Below, one piece after another: positions 24,391-31,895 of a stretch of DNA of 64,000 nucleotides; the stretch's first letter is position 1; each line of letters opens with the position of its first letter. Under the pieces are notes generated by a model, which was not told the origin of the DNA, searched no databases, and saw only the letters and a program-made list of their open reading frames with translations. This stretch comes from Holdemania sp. Marseille-P2844 (GTDB lineage: Bacteria > Bacillota_I > Bacilli_A > Erysipelotrichales > Erysipelotrichaceae), in contig NZ_LT635452.1 in NCBI RefSeq assembly GCF_900120005.1, positions 1-64,000 on the forward strand. Reading direction: 5' to 3'. Both the position numbers and the translations under genes were made by a program.

Positions 24391-25581
24391 ATGAATTTTA
24401 TTTTTATATCGCCGAACTTTCCCAAGACGTATTGGAACTTTTGCCGTTGTCTGAAACAGAACGGCGTCCGTGTGCTGGGAATCGGGGATGCTCCATACGA
24501 GCAGCTTGAAGACAACCTCAAGCAGAACTTACAGGAATACTACAAAGTTTCAAGTCTGGAAAACTATGAAGAGGTGTACAAAGCCTGCGCTTTTTTTGCG
24601 TTCCGCTATGGCAAGATCGACTGGATCGAATCCAACAACGAATACTGGTTGATGCAGGACGCCCGGCTGCGCACGGATTTCAACGTAACCAGCGGCGTGC
24701 GCAACGAGGCGATTTCCTTCATTAAATACAAGAGCCAGATGAAGGCGCTGTATGAAAAGGCCGGAGTCCGCACGGCACGCTGGCATCTGGTGTCCGAGCG
24801 GGAAGCCGGACTGGCATTTGTCGCGCAGACGGGTTATCCGGTTGTCGTCAAACCGGATAACGGCGTGGGCGCCAACGCGACCTACAAGCTGGAAAACCAA
24901 GCGCAGCTGCATGAATTCTACGATCATCTGCCGGAAACGCAGTACATCATGGAAGAATACGTGCCGGGCTCGATTGAATCCTATGACGGCATCGCCAACC
25001 GCGAGCGCGAGCCGATCTTTGAGACGTCGCATGTGTTTCCGCGGCCGATCATGGAAATCGTCAATCATGAGGAGGACATCTATTATTATTCCGTGCGCCA
25101 AATCCCGGAAGATCTCAAGGATGCCGGACGGCGCGTGATCGCCGCCTTCCCGACCCAGAGCCGGTTTTTTCATTGCGAGTTTTTCCGCCTGACTGAAGAT
25201 AAGGAAGGACTGGGCAAGCGGGGCGATCTGATCGGCCTGGAAGTCAACATGCGTCCGCCGGGAGGCTATACCCCGGATATGATGAACTATGCCAACGATA
25301 TCGACGTCTATAAAATCTGGGCGAACATGGTCGCGTATGATCATGGGTATTTCGATCCTTCGCACCGGCCGTATTATTGCGTTTATACGGGCCGCCGTCA
25401 CCGTCTGGCTTACCGTCATACTCTCGCTGAGGTGCATGAGCGCTACGGCAGCGCGATCGTGATGGCGGAAACGATGCCGGAGGTCTTAGCCCCGGCGATG
25501 GGCAACGACATGATCACCGCTCGTTTCGCGGATGTTGACGACATGATGGAATTCGTCAGCTTTACCATGACCAAGGAGTAG
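24391..25581 (+). CDS. ATP-grasp ligase, paralog 1
   Basis: ATP-grasp enzyme of 396 residues, of the kind annotated as carboxylate-amine ligase. It should activate a carboxylate as acyl phosphate and join it to an amine or similar nucleophile. The nucleotide-binding lysines lie in YPVVVKPDNGVGAN and QYIMEEYVPGS; the metal-binding Glu/Asn are in GLEVNMRPPGGYTPDM. The N-terminal pre-ATP-grasp domain begins MNFIFISPNFP. The ATG at 24391 has AGGTGGGG upstream. It shares long identical segments with the protein at 27258 (for example KIDWIESNNEYWL), so they are recent paralogs within one cluster. The substrates are unknown. Confidence 0.82.
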   Translation: MNFIFISPNFPKTYWNFCRCLKQNGVRVLGIGDAPYEQLEDNLKQNLQEYYKVSSLENYEEVYKACAFFAFRYGKIDWIESNNEYWLMQDARLRTDFNVTSGVRNEAISFIKYKSQMKALYEKAGVRTARWHLVSEREAGLAFVAQTGYPVVVKPDNGVGANATYKLENQAQLHEFYDHLPETQYIMEEYVPGSIESYDGIANREREPIFETSHVFPRPIMEIVNHEEDIYYYSVRQIPEDLKDAGRRVIAAFPTQSRFFHCEFFRLTEDKEGLGKRGDLIGLEVNMRPPGGYTPDMMNYANDIDVYKIWANMVAYDHGYFDPSHRPYYCVYTGRRHRLAYRHTLAEVHERYGSAIVMAETMPEVLAPAMGNDMITARFADVDDMMEFVSFTMTKE

Positions 25582-25586
25582 AAAAC

Positions 25587-26342
25587 ATGCATACAGCGTA
25601 TTATAACGAATACAGTTATCATCTTGACCGGATGATGGAATTCAAGGTTTACGGTCATGCCGGACGGCCCTGTCTGGTATTTCCGGCGCAGAGCGGCCGG
25701 TTCTATGATTTTGAAAATTTCGGGATGGTCGGGGCCGTGCAGGATCTGCTTGAACAGGGCCGGCTGCAGCTGTTTACCTGCGACAGCATCGACTGGGAGA
25801 CCTGGGCGGCCTTCGACCGCGAATGCCGCGGCCGGATCGAGCGCCACGAGGCTTATGCCCGCTATATTGTGGAAGAGCTGGCGCCGCGGATCCTCGAGAT
25901 TAACCAGTGGTCCAACGACGGCCGGCGGGCCGGCGGGATTCTGACGACCGGCTGCAGTCTGGGGGCGCTTCACGCTGTGAATTTCATGTTCCGCTGGCCG
26001 GATCTGTTCAACGGCACGATCGGCTTAAGCGGCATTTATTCCAGTAAGTGGTACTTCGGCGGCTACATGGACGATCTGGTTTACAACAACTCCACGATCG
26101 ACTATCTCGATCAGATGCCGGCTGATCATCCGTATGTGGAAAAATACCGGCATTGCGACATCGTGCTGTGCTGCGGTCAGGGCGATTGGGAACAGGAAGC
26201 TCAGCAGGACACCCGCCGGATGCAGGAACTGTTAGGCTATAAAAATATCCCGGCCTGGATCGATTACTGGGGCGGCGACGCGGTTCACGACTGGCCGTGG
26301 TGGCGCAAACAGTTCCCGTATTTTATCAGCCGTCTTTGTTAA
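25587..26342 (+). CDS. Esterase-fold alpha/beta hydrolase 1
   Basis: A 251-residue protein of the putative esterase (esterase D/enterochelin esterase-like) group. The nucleophile elbow is GCSLGALH, with the Ser near residue 133; the catalytic His is probably in DAVHDWPWW near the C-terminus. No signal peptide, so it acts in the cytoplasm. The 5-bp gap to the ATP-grasp gene indicates cotranscription. A hydrolase beside a ligase suggests that it splits, transfers or edits the product made by the ligase; this is inference. Confidence 0.8.
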   Translation: MHTAYYNEYSYHLDRMMEFKVYGHAGRPCLVFPAQSGRFYDFENFGMVGAVQDLLEQGRLQLFTCDSIDWETWAAFDRECRGRIERHEAYARYIVEELAPRILEINQWSNDGRRAGGILTTGCSLGALHAVNFMFRWPDLFNGTIGLSGIYSSKWYFGGYMDDLVYNNSTIDYLDQMPADHPYVEKYRHCDIVLCCGQGDWEQEAQQDTRRMQELLGYKNIPAWIDYWGGDAVHDWPWWRKQFPYFISRLC

Positions 26343-26358
26343 ATACTTCAGAATCTGA

Positions 26359-26382
26359 CCGCCGGGCTGTGTCCGGCGGTTT
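26359..26382 (+). terminator. Hairpin inside the ATP-grasp cluster
   Basis: CCGCCGG (26359-26365) pairs with CCGGCGG (26373-26379), followed by TTTCTGATTCTTT. It probably gives partial termination after the first two genes. Confidence 0.6.
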
Positions 26383-26408
26383 CTGATTCTTTCCCTCGGT
26401 TTTCAGAC

Positions 26409-26437
26409 TTGCGCTCGGACTGAAAATTCACTACAAT
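26409..26437 (+). promoter_or_regulatory. Second promoter of the ATP-grasp cluster
   Basis: TTGCGC (26409-26414), 17-bp spacer, TACAAT (26432-26437). Confidence 0.6.
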
Positions 26438-26484
26438 GAAAATGTCAGGCTGGGAATTCCCGGCTAGAAAAGAGGATCACAGAG

Positions 26485-27261
26485 ATGCTTATTCAACAGG
26501 AAACATGGATTACGCCGCTGGACGAAGCGCGGACGCTCCATCTGTATATTCCCGACGGACTGACGCCGGGCCAAAAGGTACCGGTGCTGTATATGTTTGA
26601 CGGTCACAATCTGTTTGTCGACGAGGAAGCGACCTATGGCAAAAGCTGGGGATTGAAGGATTACCTCGAGCTAACCCGGCTGCCATTAGTCGTCGTCGGT
26701 CTTGAATGCAACCATGAAGGCAATCGCCGGCTGTGGGAGTTTTCACCTTACGATTTCGCCGATCCCGTCTGGGGCGAGGTACAGGGACAGGGCGAGCTGC
26801 TGCTGGACTGGATGAGCGGCGAGTTAAAAGAATGGGTAGACGAGAACCTGCCGGTGCTGACCGATCGGGAGCATACGTTTATCGGCGGCAGCTCGATGGG
26901 TGGTCTGATGGCCTTGTACGCCGGCGGCCGCTACAGCTCGGTTTACAGCCGGGCTGCCTGCCTGTCGCCGTATCTGGGATTGGTCATGGAGCCATTGTGC
27001 GAGGATCTTGACGAAGCCTGGATTGAGGAAGACACGCAGTTTTATATCAGCTGGGGCGGCCTGGAAACCGGCACCCAGGAAGAACTGGCGCAGGTCACGA
27101 CCGACAACCTGACGATCCAGCGGATTTTAGAGGATAAAGCGTCGGTATATCTGCATTGCTACCCGGAAGGGACGCATTGCGAGGCGTGCTGGGAAGAAGA
27201 AACACCGGTCTGGATGGAAGAATTAGGCATCCTGCAGCGGTGTTGGGAGGAAACAGAATGA
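26485..27261 (+). CDS. Esterase-fold alpha/beta hydrolase 2
   Basis: A 258-residue putative esterase with the nucleophile motif GGSSMGGLMALYAGG (Ser near residue 137) and an N-terminal beta-rich lead (LHLYIPDG...VLYMFDGHNLF) typical of enterochelin-esterase/tributyrin-esterase relatives. The C-terminal GTHCEACWEEE segment may supply the catalytic His. It is not a close copy of hydrolase 1. The stop overlaps the ATG of the second ATP-grasp gene (ATGA), so the two are translationally coupled. Substrate unknown. Confidence 0.8.
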   Translation: MLIQQETWITPLDEARTLHLYIPDGLTPGQKVPVLYMFDGHNLFVDEEATYGKSWGLKDYLELTRLPLVVVGLECNHEGNRRLWEFSPYDFADPVWGEVQGQGELLLDWMSGELKEWVDENLPVLTDREHTFIGGSSMGGLMALYAGGRYSSVYSRAACLSPYLGLVMEPLCEDLDEAWIEEDTQFYISWGGLETGTQEELAQVTTDNLTIQRILEDKASVYLHCYPEGTHCEACWEEETPVWMEELGILQRCWEETE

Positions 27262-28439
27262 TAAATTTCGTATTGATCTCACCGCATTTCCCATCCAATT
27301 ACTGGCTGTTTGCACGGGCTTTGAAAAATCGCGGCGTGCGCGTGCTGGGGATTGTCGACACCCCGGTGGAATCCTTGCCGGAAACACTGCGGGCAGTGCT
27401 GGACGATGTGGTCTGCGTCTATTCGATGACCGATCGGGACGCGATGATCCGGACCTGCGGTTATTTCACATGGAAGTACGGCAAGATCGACTGGATCGAA
27501 TCGAATAACGAATACTGGCTGAATCTGGACGCCGAGCTGCGCGAGCTGTTTCACGTCACGACCGGCATGTTTCCCAAGCAGCTTCACGTCTGTCAGCACA
27601 AGTCGCTGATGAAGGCAAAATATGCCGAAGCGGGTGTGCCGGCTGCGCGCTGGCTGATCAGTGAGGATAAAGCCGAGATCCGCGAGTTTGCCAAAAAGGT
27701 GAACTATTCCTTAGTCGCCAAGCCGGACCGCGGCGTCGGGGCGAGCGACACGATGCGGATCCACAACGCGGAGGAGCTCGAGCAGATGTTAAAAACGATG
27801 CACTCCGGAATGATCGTCGAGGAATTTGTCCACGGCACGGTCTGCACGTTCGATGGGATTATCAACAACCAGGGCAAGGTCGTCTTTGCGACCAGTCATG
27901 TCTACCTCGGTTCAGTCATGGATTCGGTCAACGAGAAGCAGCCGATCGGCTGTTATTCGCTGAAAACGGTGCCGGACGATCTGCGCAGCGCAGGCGAGCG
28001 GACATTGCAGGCCTTCGGCGTGCGCGACCGGTTTTTCCACCTGGAATTCTTCCGTCTGGACTGCGATCAGGAGGGGCTGGGACGGCAGGGCGACATCATC
28101 GGCCTGGAAGTCAATATGCGCCCGCCGGGAGGATTTCTGCCGGACATGATCGACTATGCCAACGATATCGACATCTATCAGATCTGGGCCGATACCCTGA
28201 TCGATCACGAGCCTTGCTACAACCCGGAACGCCCGTATTCCAGCGTGTTTGTCGGACGGCGTAAGGAACAAGCGTATCAGCATTCGATGGAATGGATCAT
28301 CGAACGGTATCAAGGCGCGATCATCCAGCGGATCGCGATGGATCCAGCGCTGGCGGAAGCGATGGGCGACGAAGTTCTGATCGCCCGGTTCCCGACTGAG
28401 CAGCAGGTGTTTGATTTCTATGCTGACTGCGTCCGCTAA
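27258..28439 (+). CDS. ATP-grasp ligase, paralog 2
   Basis: A 393-residue ATP-grasp protein, paralogous to the one at 24391: same N-terminal strand (MINFVLISPHFP), same KIDWIESNNEYWL segment, ATP-binding SLVAKPDRGVGASDTM, metal-site segment GLEVNMRPPGGFLPDM and the following YANDIDIYQIWA. The ATG at 27258 overlaps the hydrolase stop by 4 bp; the longer frame to 27156 is only the shadow of that gene. Two such ligases each coupled to a hydrolase suggest two steps of one pathway, or two substrates; which amide or ester is made is unknown. Confidence 0.82.
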   Translation: MINFVLISPHFPSNYWLFARALKNRGVRVLGIVDTPVESLPETLRAVLDDVVCVYSMTDRDAMIRTCGYFTWKYGKIDWIESNNEYWLNLDAELRELFHVTTGMFPKQLHVCQHKSLMKAKYAEAGVPAARWLISEDKAEIREFAKKVNYSLVAKPDRGVGASDTMRIHNAEELEQMLKTMHSGMIVEEFVHGTVCTFDGIINNQGKVVFATSHVYLGSVMDSVNEKQPIGCYSLKTVPDDLRSAGERTLQAFGVRDRFFHLEFFRLDCDQEGLGRQGDIIGLEVNMRPPGGFLPDMIDYANDIDIYQIWADTLIDHEPCYNPERPYSSVFVGRRKEQAYQHSMEWIIERYQGAIIQRIAMDPALAEAMGDEVLIARFPTEQQVFDFYADCVR

Positions 28440-28557
28440 GTTAAAGCGAACGCTTGCGATCAAAGAAAAAGCAAAGATTTCCTGATCATTGCATAAGGCT
28501 TCGGCCTGTCAGGAAGTCGGTTGAGTGAAAGCAATAGTAAAAAGCGAGGAGAAGATC

Positions 28558-29841
28558 ATGACGATTCAATGGAATGAAGAAGCGCAGCGCTTAAGCGAGC
28601 TTTGCATCAATCTGCGCCGTCAGCTGCACCGCCATCCGGAATTAAGCTCACACGAGGAACAGACGGTCGCACTGATCGATCAGTTCTTACAAGCGCAGGG
28701 CATCCGCACGCAGATCGTTGAGCACGGTGGGGTGCTGGGGTGGATCGAGGGCGGCAAGCCGGGCCGGACCGTCATGTTAAGGGCGGATATCGACGCGCTG
28801 CCGATCCAGGAAGAAAAGACCAACGGCGGCGGATCGCAGAAAGCGTGCGTCAGCGAGATCCCCGGCGTCCAGCATGCCTGCGGCCACGACGGTCATACCG
28901 CGATGTTATTGACGGCGGCCAAGCTGCTTCAGGCACACCGGGAGGCTCTGGAAGGCACGGTACTGTTGTGTTTTGAACGCGGCGAAGAAGCGACGATGAA
29001 TATTTATCATCTCATGAAGGCGTTGGAAAAAGCGGGCATCGAACCGGACAGCGTGTTTGGTCTGCATGTTTCCCCGCATACTCCGGCCGGGACGCTGCAA
29101 ATTCAGGCCGGGCCGCTGATGGCGGGGATGTTTTCCTTCCATGTGCGGCTGCAGGGACGCGGCGGGCATGGCTCCCGCCCGGATTTGTGCGTCAATCCGA
29201 TTGATTGTTATGCGGCGATCGGTCAGGCGCTGAACGCGCTGCGGATGCGCACGGTCAGTCCGTTTGAGCCGCTGACGATTTCCACGGGTCTGGTTCAATC
29301 CGGAACGAAATCCAACATTCTGCCGGATACCTGCGTATTTAAGGGCACGGTGCGGTTTTATAACCGGGAAGTGGGACTGGCGTTTCAGGCCAAGCTGCGC
29401 CATGTTGTCGAACACATCGCCGAAGCCTACGACTGCACGGCAAGTTTTGATAAGCTGAACGCGCCGGGCTTCCCGCTGAACAATGACGCGGACTACGCGA
29501 AAACCGCGGCCGAGGTCTGCGGCGAAATGTTGGGAAAAGAAGCGGTAATCCAGGCCGAGCCGTGGATGGGCACGGACAGCTTCCCGCTGTATTTGCAGCG
29601 GATGCCGGGAGTTTACGCCTTCTTAGGCATGCGCAATGAGGAAAAAGGCATCATTGCCGACGTGCATACCAGCCGGCATGATCTGGACGAAAGCGTACTG
29701 TGGAAAGGGGCAGCCGCGCACGCGGCCTGCGCCGAGGCGTTCTTAAAGCAAGCGCGGCCGCAGGCATGGAAGCCGAACCCGCTCGATCTGGACACGCTGT
29801 TTGAGCAGGCGGGCTATCTGTTTCCGGAAGGCCGGGAATGA
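28558..29841 (+). CDS. M20-family amidohydrolase/deacylase
   Basis: Metallo-amidohydrolase of peptidase family M20D (relatives of N-acyl-L-amino acid amidohydrolase, hippuricase, indole-acetyl-amino acid hydrolase), 427 residues. The metal-binding segment HACGHDGHTAM contains Cys108 and His110, with the catalytic ERGEEATM later; the C-terminal DVHTSRHDLDE segment is typical of this family. The ATG at 28558 has GAGGAGAAG upstream. It likely removes an acyl group from an amino acid or small peptide. It follows the ATP-grasp cluster by 118 bp, so it may cleave or recycle the amide formed there. It overlaps the next gene by 4 bp. Confidence 0.87.
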   Translation: MTIQWNEEAQRLSELCINLRRQLHRHPELSSHEEQTVALIDQFLQAQGIRTQIVEHGGVLGWIEGGKPGRTVMLRADIDALPIQEEKTNGGGSQKACVSEIPGVQHACGHDGHTAMLLTAAKLLQAHREALEGTVLLCFERGEEATMNIYHLMKALEKAGIEPDSVFGLHVSPHTPAGTLQIQAGPLMAGMFSFHVRLQGRGGHGSRPDLCVNPIDCYAAIGQALNALRMRTVSPFEPLTISTGLVQSGTKSNILPDTCVFKGTVRFYNREVGLAFQAKLRHVVEHIAEAYDCTASFDKLNAPGFPLNNDADYAKTAAEVCGEMLGKEAVIQAEPWMGTDSFPLYLQRMPGVYAFLGMRNEEKGIIADVHTSRHDLDESVLWKGAAAHAACAEAFLKQARPQAWKPNPLDLDTLFEQAGYLFPEGRE

Positions 29842-30728
29842 TGCCCTTGCGGATTGATGTCCCCTGGCTGCGGTTTTCCATCCCGGCACAAGCCGAAGGC
29901 CAGACGATCGCGGAATTGCTTGCGCCGTGGGGATGTTCCAAGGCTGCGCGCTACAAGCTGGAAATTGAACGAAAAATTACGTTGAATGGTCAGCCGGTTC
30001 GACAGCGTGCGAAGGTAAAGGTCGGCGACGAGCTGGCGCTGAAGGTGTTTCAGCAGGAGGAGCCGGATTTTGTTCCGTGGACAATCCCGATCAGGATTTT
30101 GTATGAAGACGAGCTGATCTTGGCGGTGTCCAAGCCGGCCGGCATGATCGTCCATCCGGATGATAAAGGGAAGACCGGCACACTGGCCAACGCGGTGGCA
30201 GCGTATTATCTGCAAACCGGCCAGCATTGCACTGTCCGGCCGATTCACCGGCTGGACGAAGGCACCAGCGGGATCGTGCTTTTCAGCAAGTGTCCGTTCT
30301 TTCAGCCGAAGCTGGATCAGGCTTTGGCCCAGAAGCAGATCGCCCGCACGTATCTGGCGGTGGTCAGCGGCGTCATGAAGCCGAAGGACAGATTGACGCT
30401 TGATAAACCGATCGGCCGTGACCGGCATAACGCGAAGGCCTATCGGATTTCCCCGACCGGCAAGCCGGCGGTGACCCATGTCGAAGTGCTGCGCTGCCGG
30501 CAGAAGGAGAAACAGACGCTGGTCCGCTGTCAGCTGGAAACCGGACGCACACATCAAATCCGCGTCCATCTGGCGTCAATTCAGCGGCCGGTCGTCAACG
30601 ACCCGCTGTATAATCCCCGGCCGGTTCAGGGCCGGATGAAACTGCACGCGTGGAAATGCGCCTGGACAGATCTTGTCAGCGGCCGGCGGGTGGAAATCAC
30701 GGATGAGCCGGAAAATGAATTTTGGTAA
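29838..30728 (+). CDS. RluA-family pseudouridine synthase
   Basis: Pseudouridine synthase of 296 residues acting on rRNA or tRNA. An S4-like domain lies at about 20-75, followed by the catalytic domain with the RluA signature HRLDEGTSGIVLFSK, whose Asp is the catalytic residue. The VKAK/RTHQIRVHLA block (about 230) is also present. It belongs to the RluD/YhcT-type group; the exact site cannot be told. Coupled to the M20 gene by ATGA; a terminator follows. Confidence 0.88.
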   Translation: MMPLRIDVPWLRFSIPAQAEGQTIAELLAPWGCSKAARYKLEIERKITLNGQPVRQRAKVKVGDELALKVFQQEEPDFVPWTIPIRILYEDELILAVSKPAGMIVHPDDKGKTGTLANAVAAYYLQTGQHCTVRPIHRLDEGTSGIVLFSKCPFFQPKLDQALAQKQIARTYLAVVSGVMKPKDRLTLDKPIGRDRHNAKAYRISPTGKPAVTHVEVLRCRQKEKQTLVRCQLETGRTHQIRVHLASIQRPVVNDPLYNPRPVQGRMKLHAWKCAWTDLVSGRRVEITDEPENEFW

Positions 30729-30765
30729 TTCTGTCCTGCTTATTTTACAATCTTAAAAAATTAAG

Positions 30766-30801
30766 AAATGCTGGAATCAATGCGATTTTCAGCATTTTTA
30801 T
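30766..30801 (+). terminator. Rho-independent terminator
   Basis: AAATGCTG (30766-30773) pairs with CAGCATTT (30790-30797), followed by TTATT. Confidence 0.7.
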
Positions 30802-30814
30802 TACGTTTATGCTT

Positions 30815-30820
30815 TATAAT
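30815..30820 (+). promoter_or_regulatory. -10 box of the MerR gene
   Basis: TATAAT at 30815-30820, about 45 bp before the chosen ATG at 30865; -35 element unclear. Confidence 0.5.
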
Positions 30821-30864
30821 GAAATCAACAAAATTAAAAAGAGGAAAGAGTGCAGGTGGCATAC

Positions 30865-31656
30865 ATGAAGGTCAATGAGTTTGCCCGTCAGCTGGGGATT
30901 GTCAGCAGTAAGGTTCGTTATTATGACCGGATGGGCTTGATTCAGGGAGAACGGCAGGATAACAATTACCGGAATTTTACACCGCAGGACGCCCTGAATA
31001 TTTATCATGCGCAGATGCTGCGCAGCTTTGACATGAGCATTCAGGAATCGCTGAACGCGAAAAATGAGGAGTTGGAAGCGATTGATCAATGGGTCGGCGC
31101 ACACGCTGAGTCACTGGAAGAACAAATCCGCTGGCAGGAAATTAAACTGCTGCGGTTAAAGGAAATGCAGGCCTATTTTCAGATGATCAAAGAGGGACGG
31201 GAACGCGTGGCTCCACTGTTTCGTGACAACAGCTATAATGTCTGGAATTTTGGAACTGGGGCCGTCAGGACTCCGGGGGTGCAGAAGGCCGTTGAGATTC
31301 TGTCTGAGAATATGCCCTTCTCCTACATTGCGATCAAAATCGGCGTGCAGAGCGTGATCAAGGAGCGTCGGCCGCTGGACGTCAGTATCGGCCTGGGTAT
31401 TCTGGAACGCAATAAAAAGAAGCTGAATCTGAAACTTCCTGCCGAAGTGGAACGAAAAGAAGGCGGCGAGATTCTGCAGTACATGTTGGAGGTTTCCGAT
31501 CCGTTTCAGCTCACCTGCCAGGATCTAAAACCGCTGCTGGACGAATGTCGGCGGCGCGGGAAACCGATCTGTACGGATATAATCGGCCGGATTTATTTAA
31601 GTTACATGAGAAACGGCGTTTTTGTTCATGGAATCGGTTTGGCGGGTGAAATATAA
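30865..31656 (+). CDS. MerR-family regulator
   Basis: MerR-type regulator of 263 residues. The N-terminal winged HTH reads MKVNEFARQLGIVSSKVRYY and DRMGLIQGE, then a coiled-coil dimerisation helix (about 80-115) and a roughly 140-residue effector-binding C-terminus without recognised family. The ATG at 30865 begins in the canonical MerR pattern and has AGGTGG upstream; a GTG at 30850 in the same frame is possible. It most likely controls the flavoprotein gene at 31896, whose promoter has a 19-bp spacer with a dyad. The large C-terminus suggests a small organic ligand rather than a metal. Confidence 0.8.
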   Translation: MKVNEFARQLGIVSSKVRYYDRMGLIQGERQDNNYRNFTPQDALNIYHAQMLRSFDMSIQESLNAKNEELEAIDQWVGAHAESLEEQIRWQEIKLLRLKEMQAYFQMIKEGRERVAPLFRDNSYNVWNFGTGAVRTPGVQKAVEILSENMPFSYIAIKIGVQSVIKERRPLDVSIGLGILERNKKKLNLKLPAEVERKEGGEILQYMLEVSDPFQLTCQDLKPLLDECRRRGKPICTDIIGRIYLSYMRNGVFVHGIGLAGEI

Positions 31657-31778
31657 GCGGAGAAAGATGAGGTCATCTTTCCCAACGTCAAACGTCTTCG
31701 AGAACCTTGACGAAGAAGACTGCATATACGCCGAAAAGTCGCCGGGATAAACCTGAAAACCAGACTATTTTGCCGGTA

Positions 31779-31805
31779 AACGGATCTTACGAGGGATCCG
31801 TTTTC
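31779..31805 (+). terminator. Hairpin terminator after the MerR gene
   Basis: AACGGATC (31779-31786) pairs with GATCCGTT (31795-31802), followed by TTC. It separates the regulator from the flavoprotein promoter. Confidence 0.6.
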
Positions 31806-31835
31806 ATGTGTTCTGTTTGTTCGTTCACAAACTTG

Positions 31836-31866
31836 TTGACCTGTAAGCGGCTAACAGGTTTATAAT
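31836..31866 (+). promoter_or_regulatory. MerR-type promoter with 19-bp spacer and dyad
   Basis: TTGACC (31836-31841), a 19-bp spacer and TATAAT (31861-31866). The dyad CCTGTAAGCGGCTAACAGG (31840-31858) fills the spacer, matching except at its central and two flanking positions. An over-long 19-bp spacer carrying a dyad is the hallmark of promoters activated by MerR proteins by DNA untwisting. The MerR gene just upstream is the obvious candidate. Confidence 0.75.
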
Positions 31867-31895
31867 GTTTACGATTCATAACAGGAGGGAAAGTC

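Noticed and set aside
24550-25437. Long minus-strand ORF opposite the first ATP-grasp gene
   Set aside because: It is an antisense shadow with basic, His-rich composition; the plus-strand protein has clear motifs.
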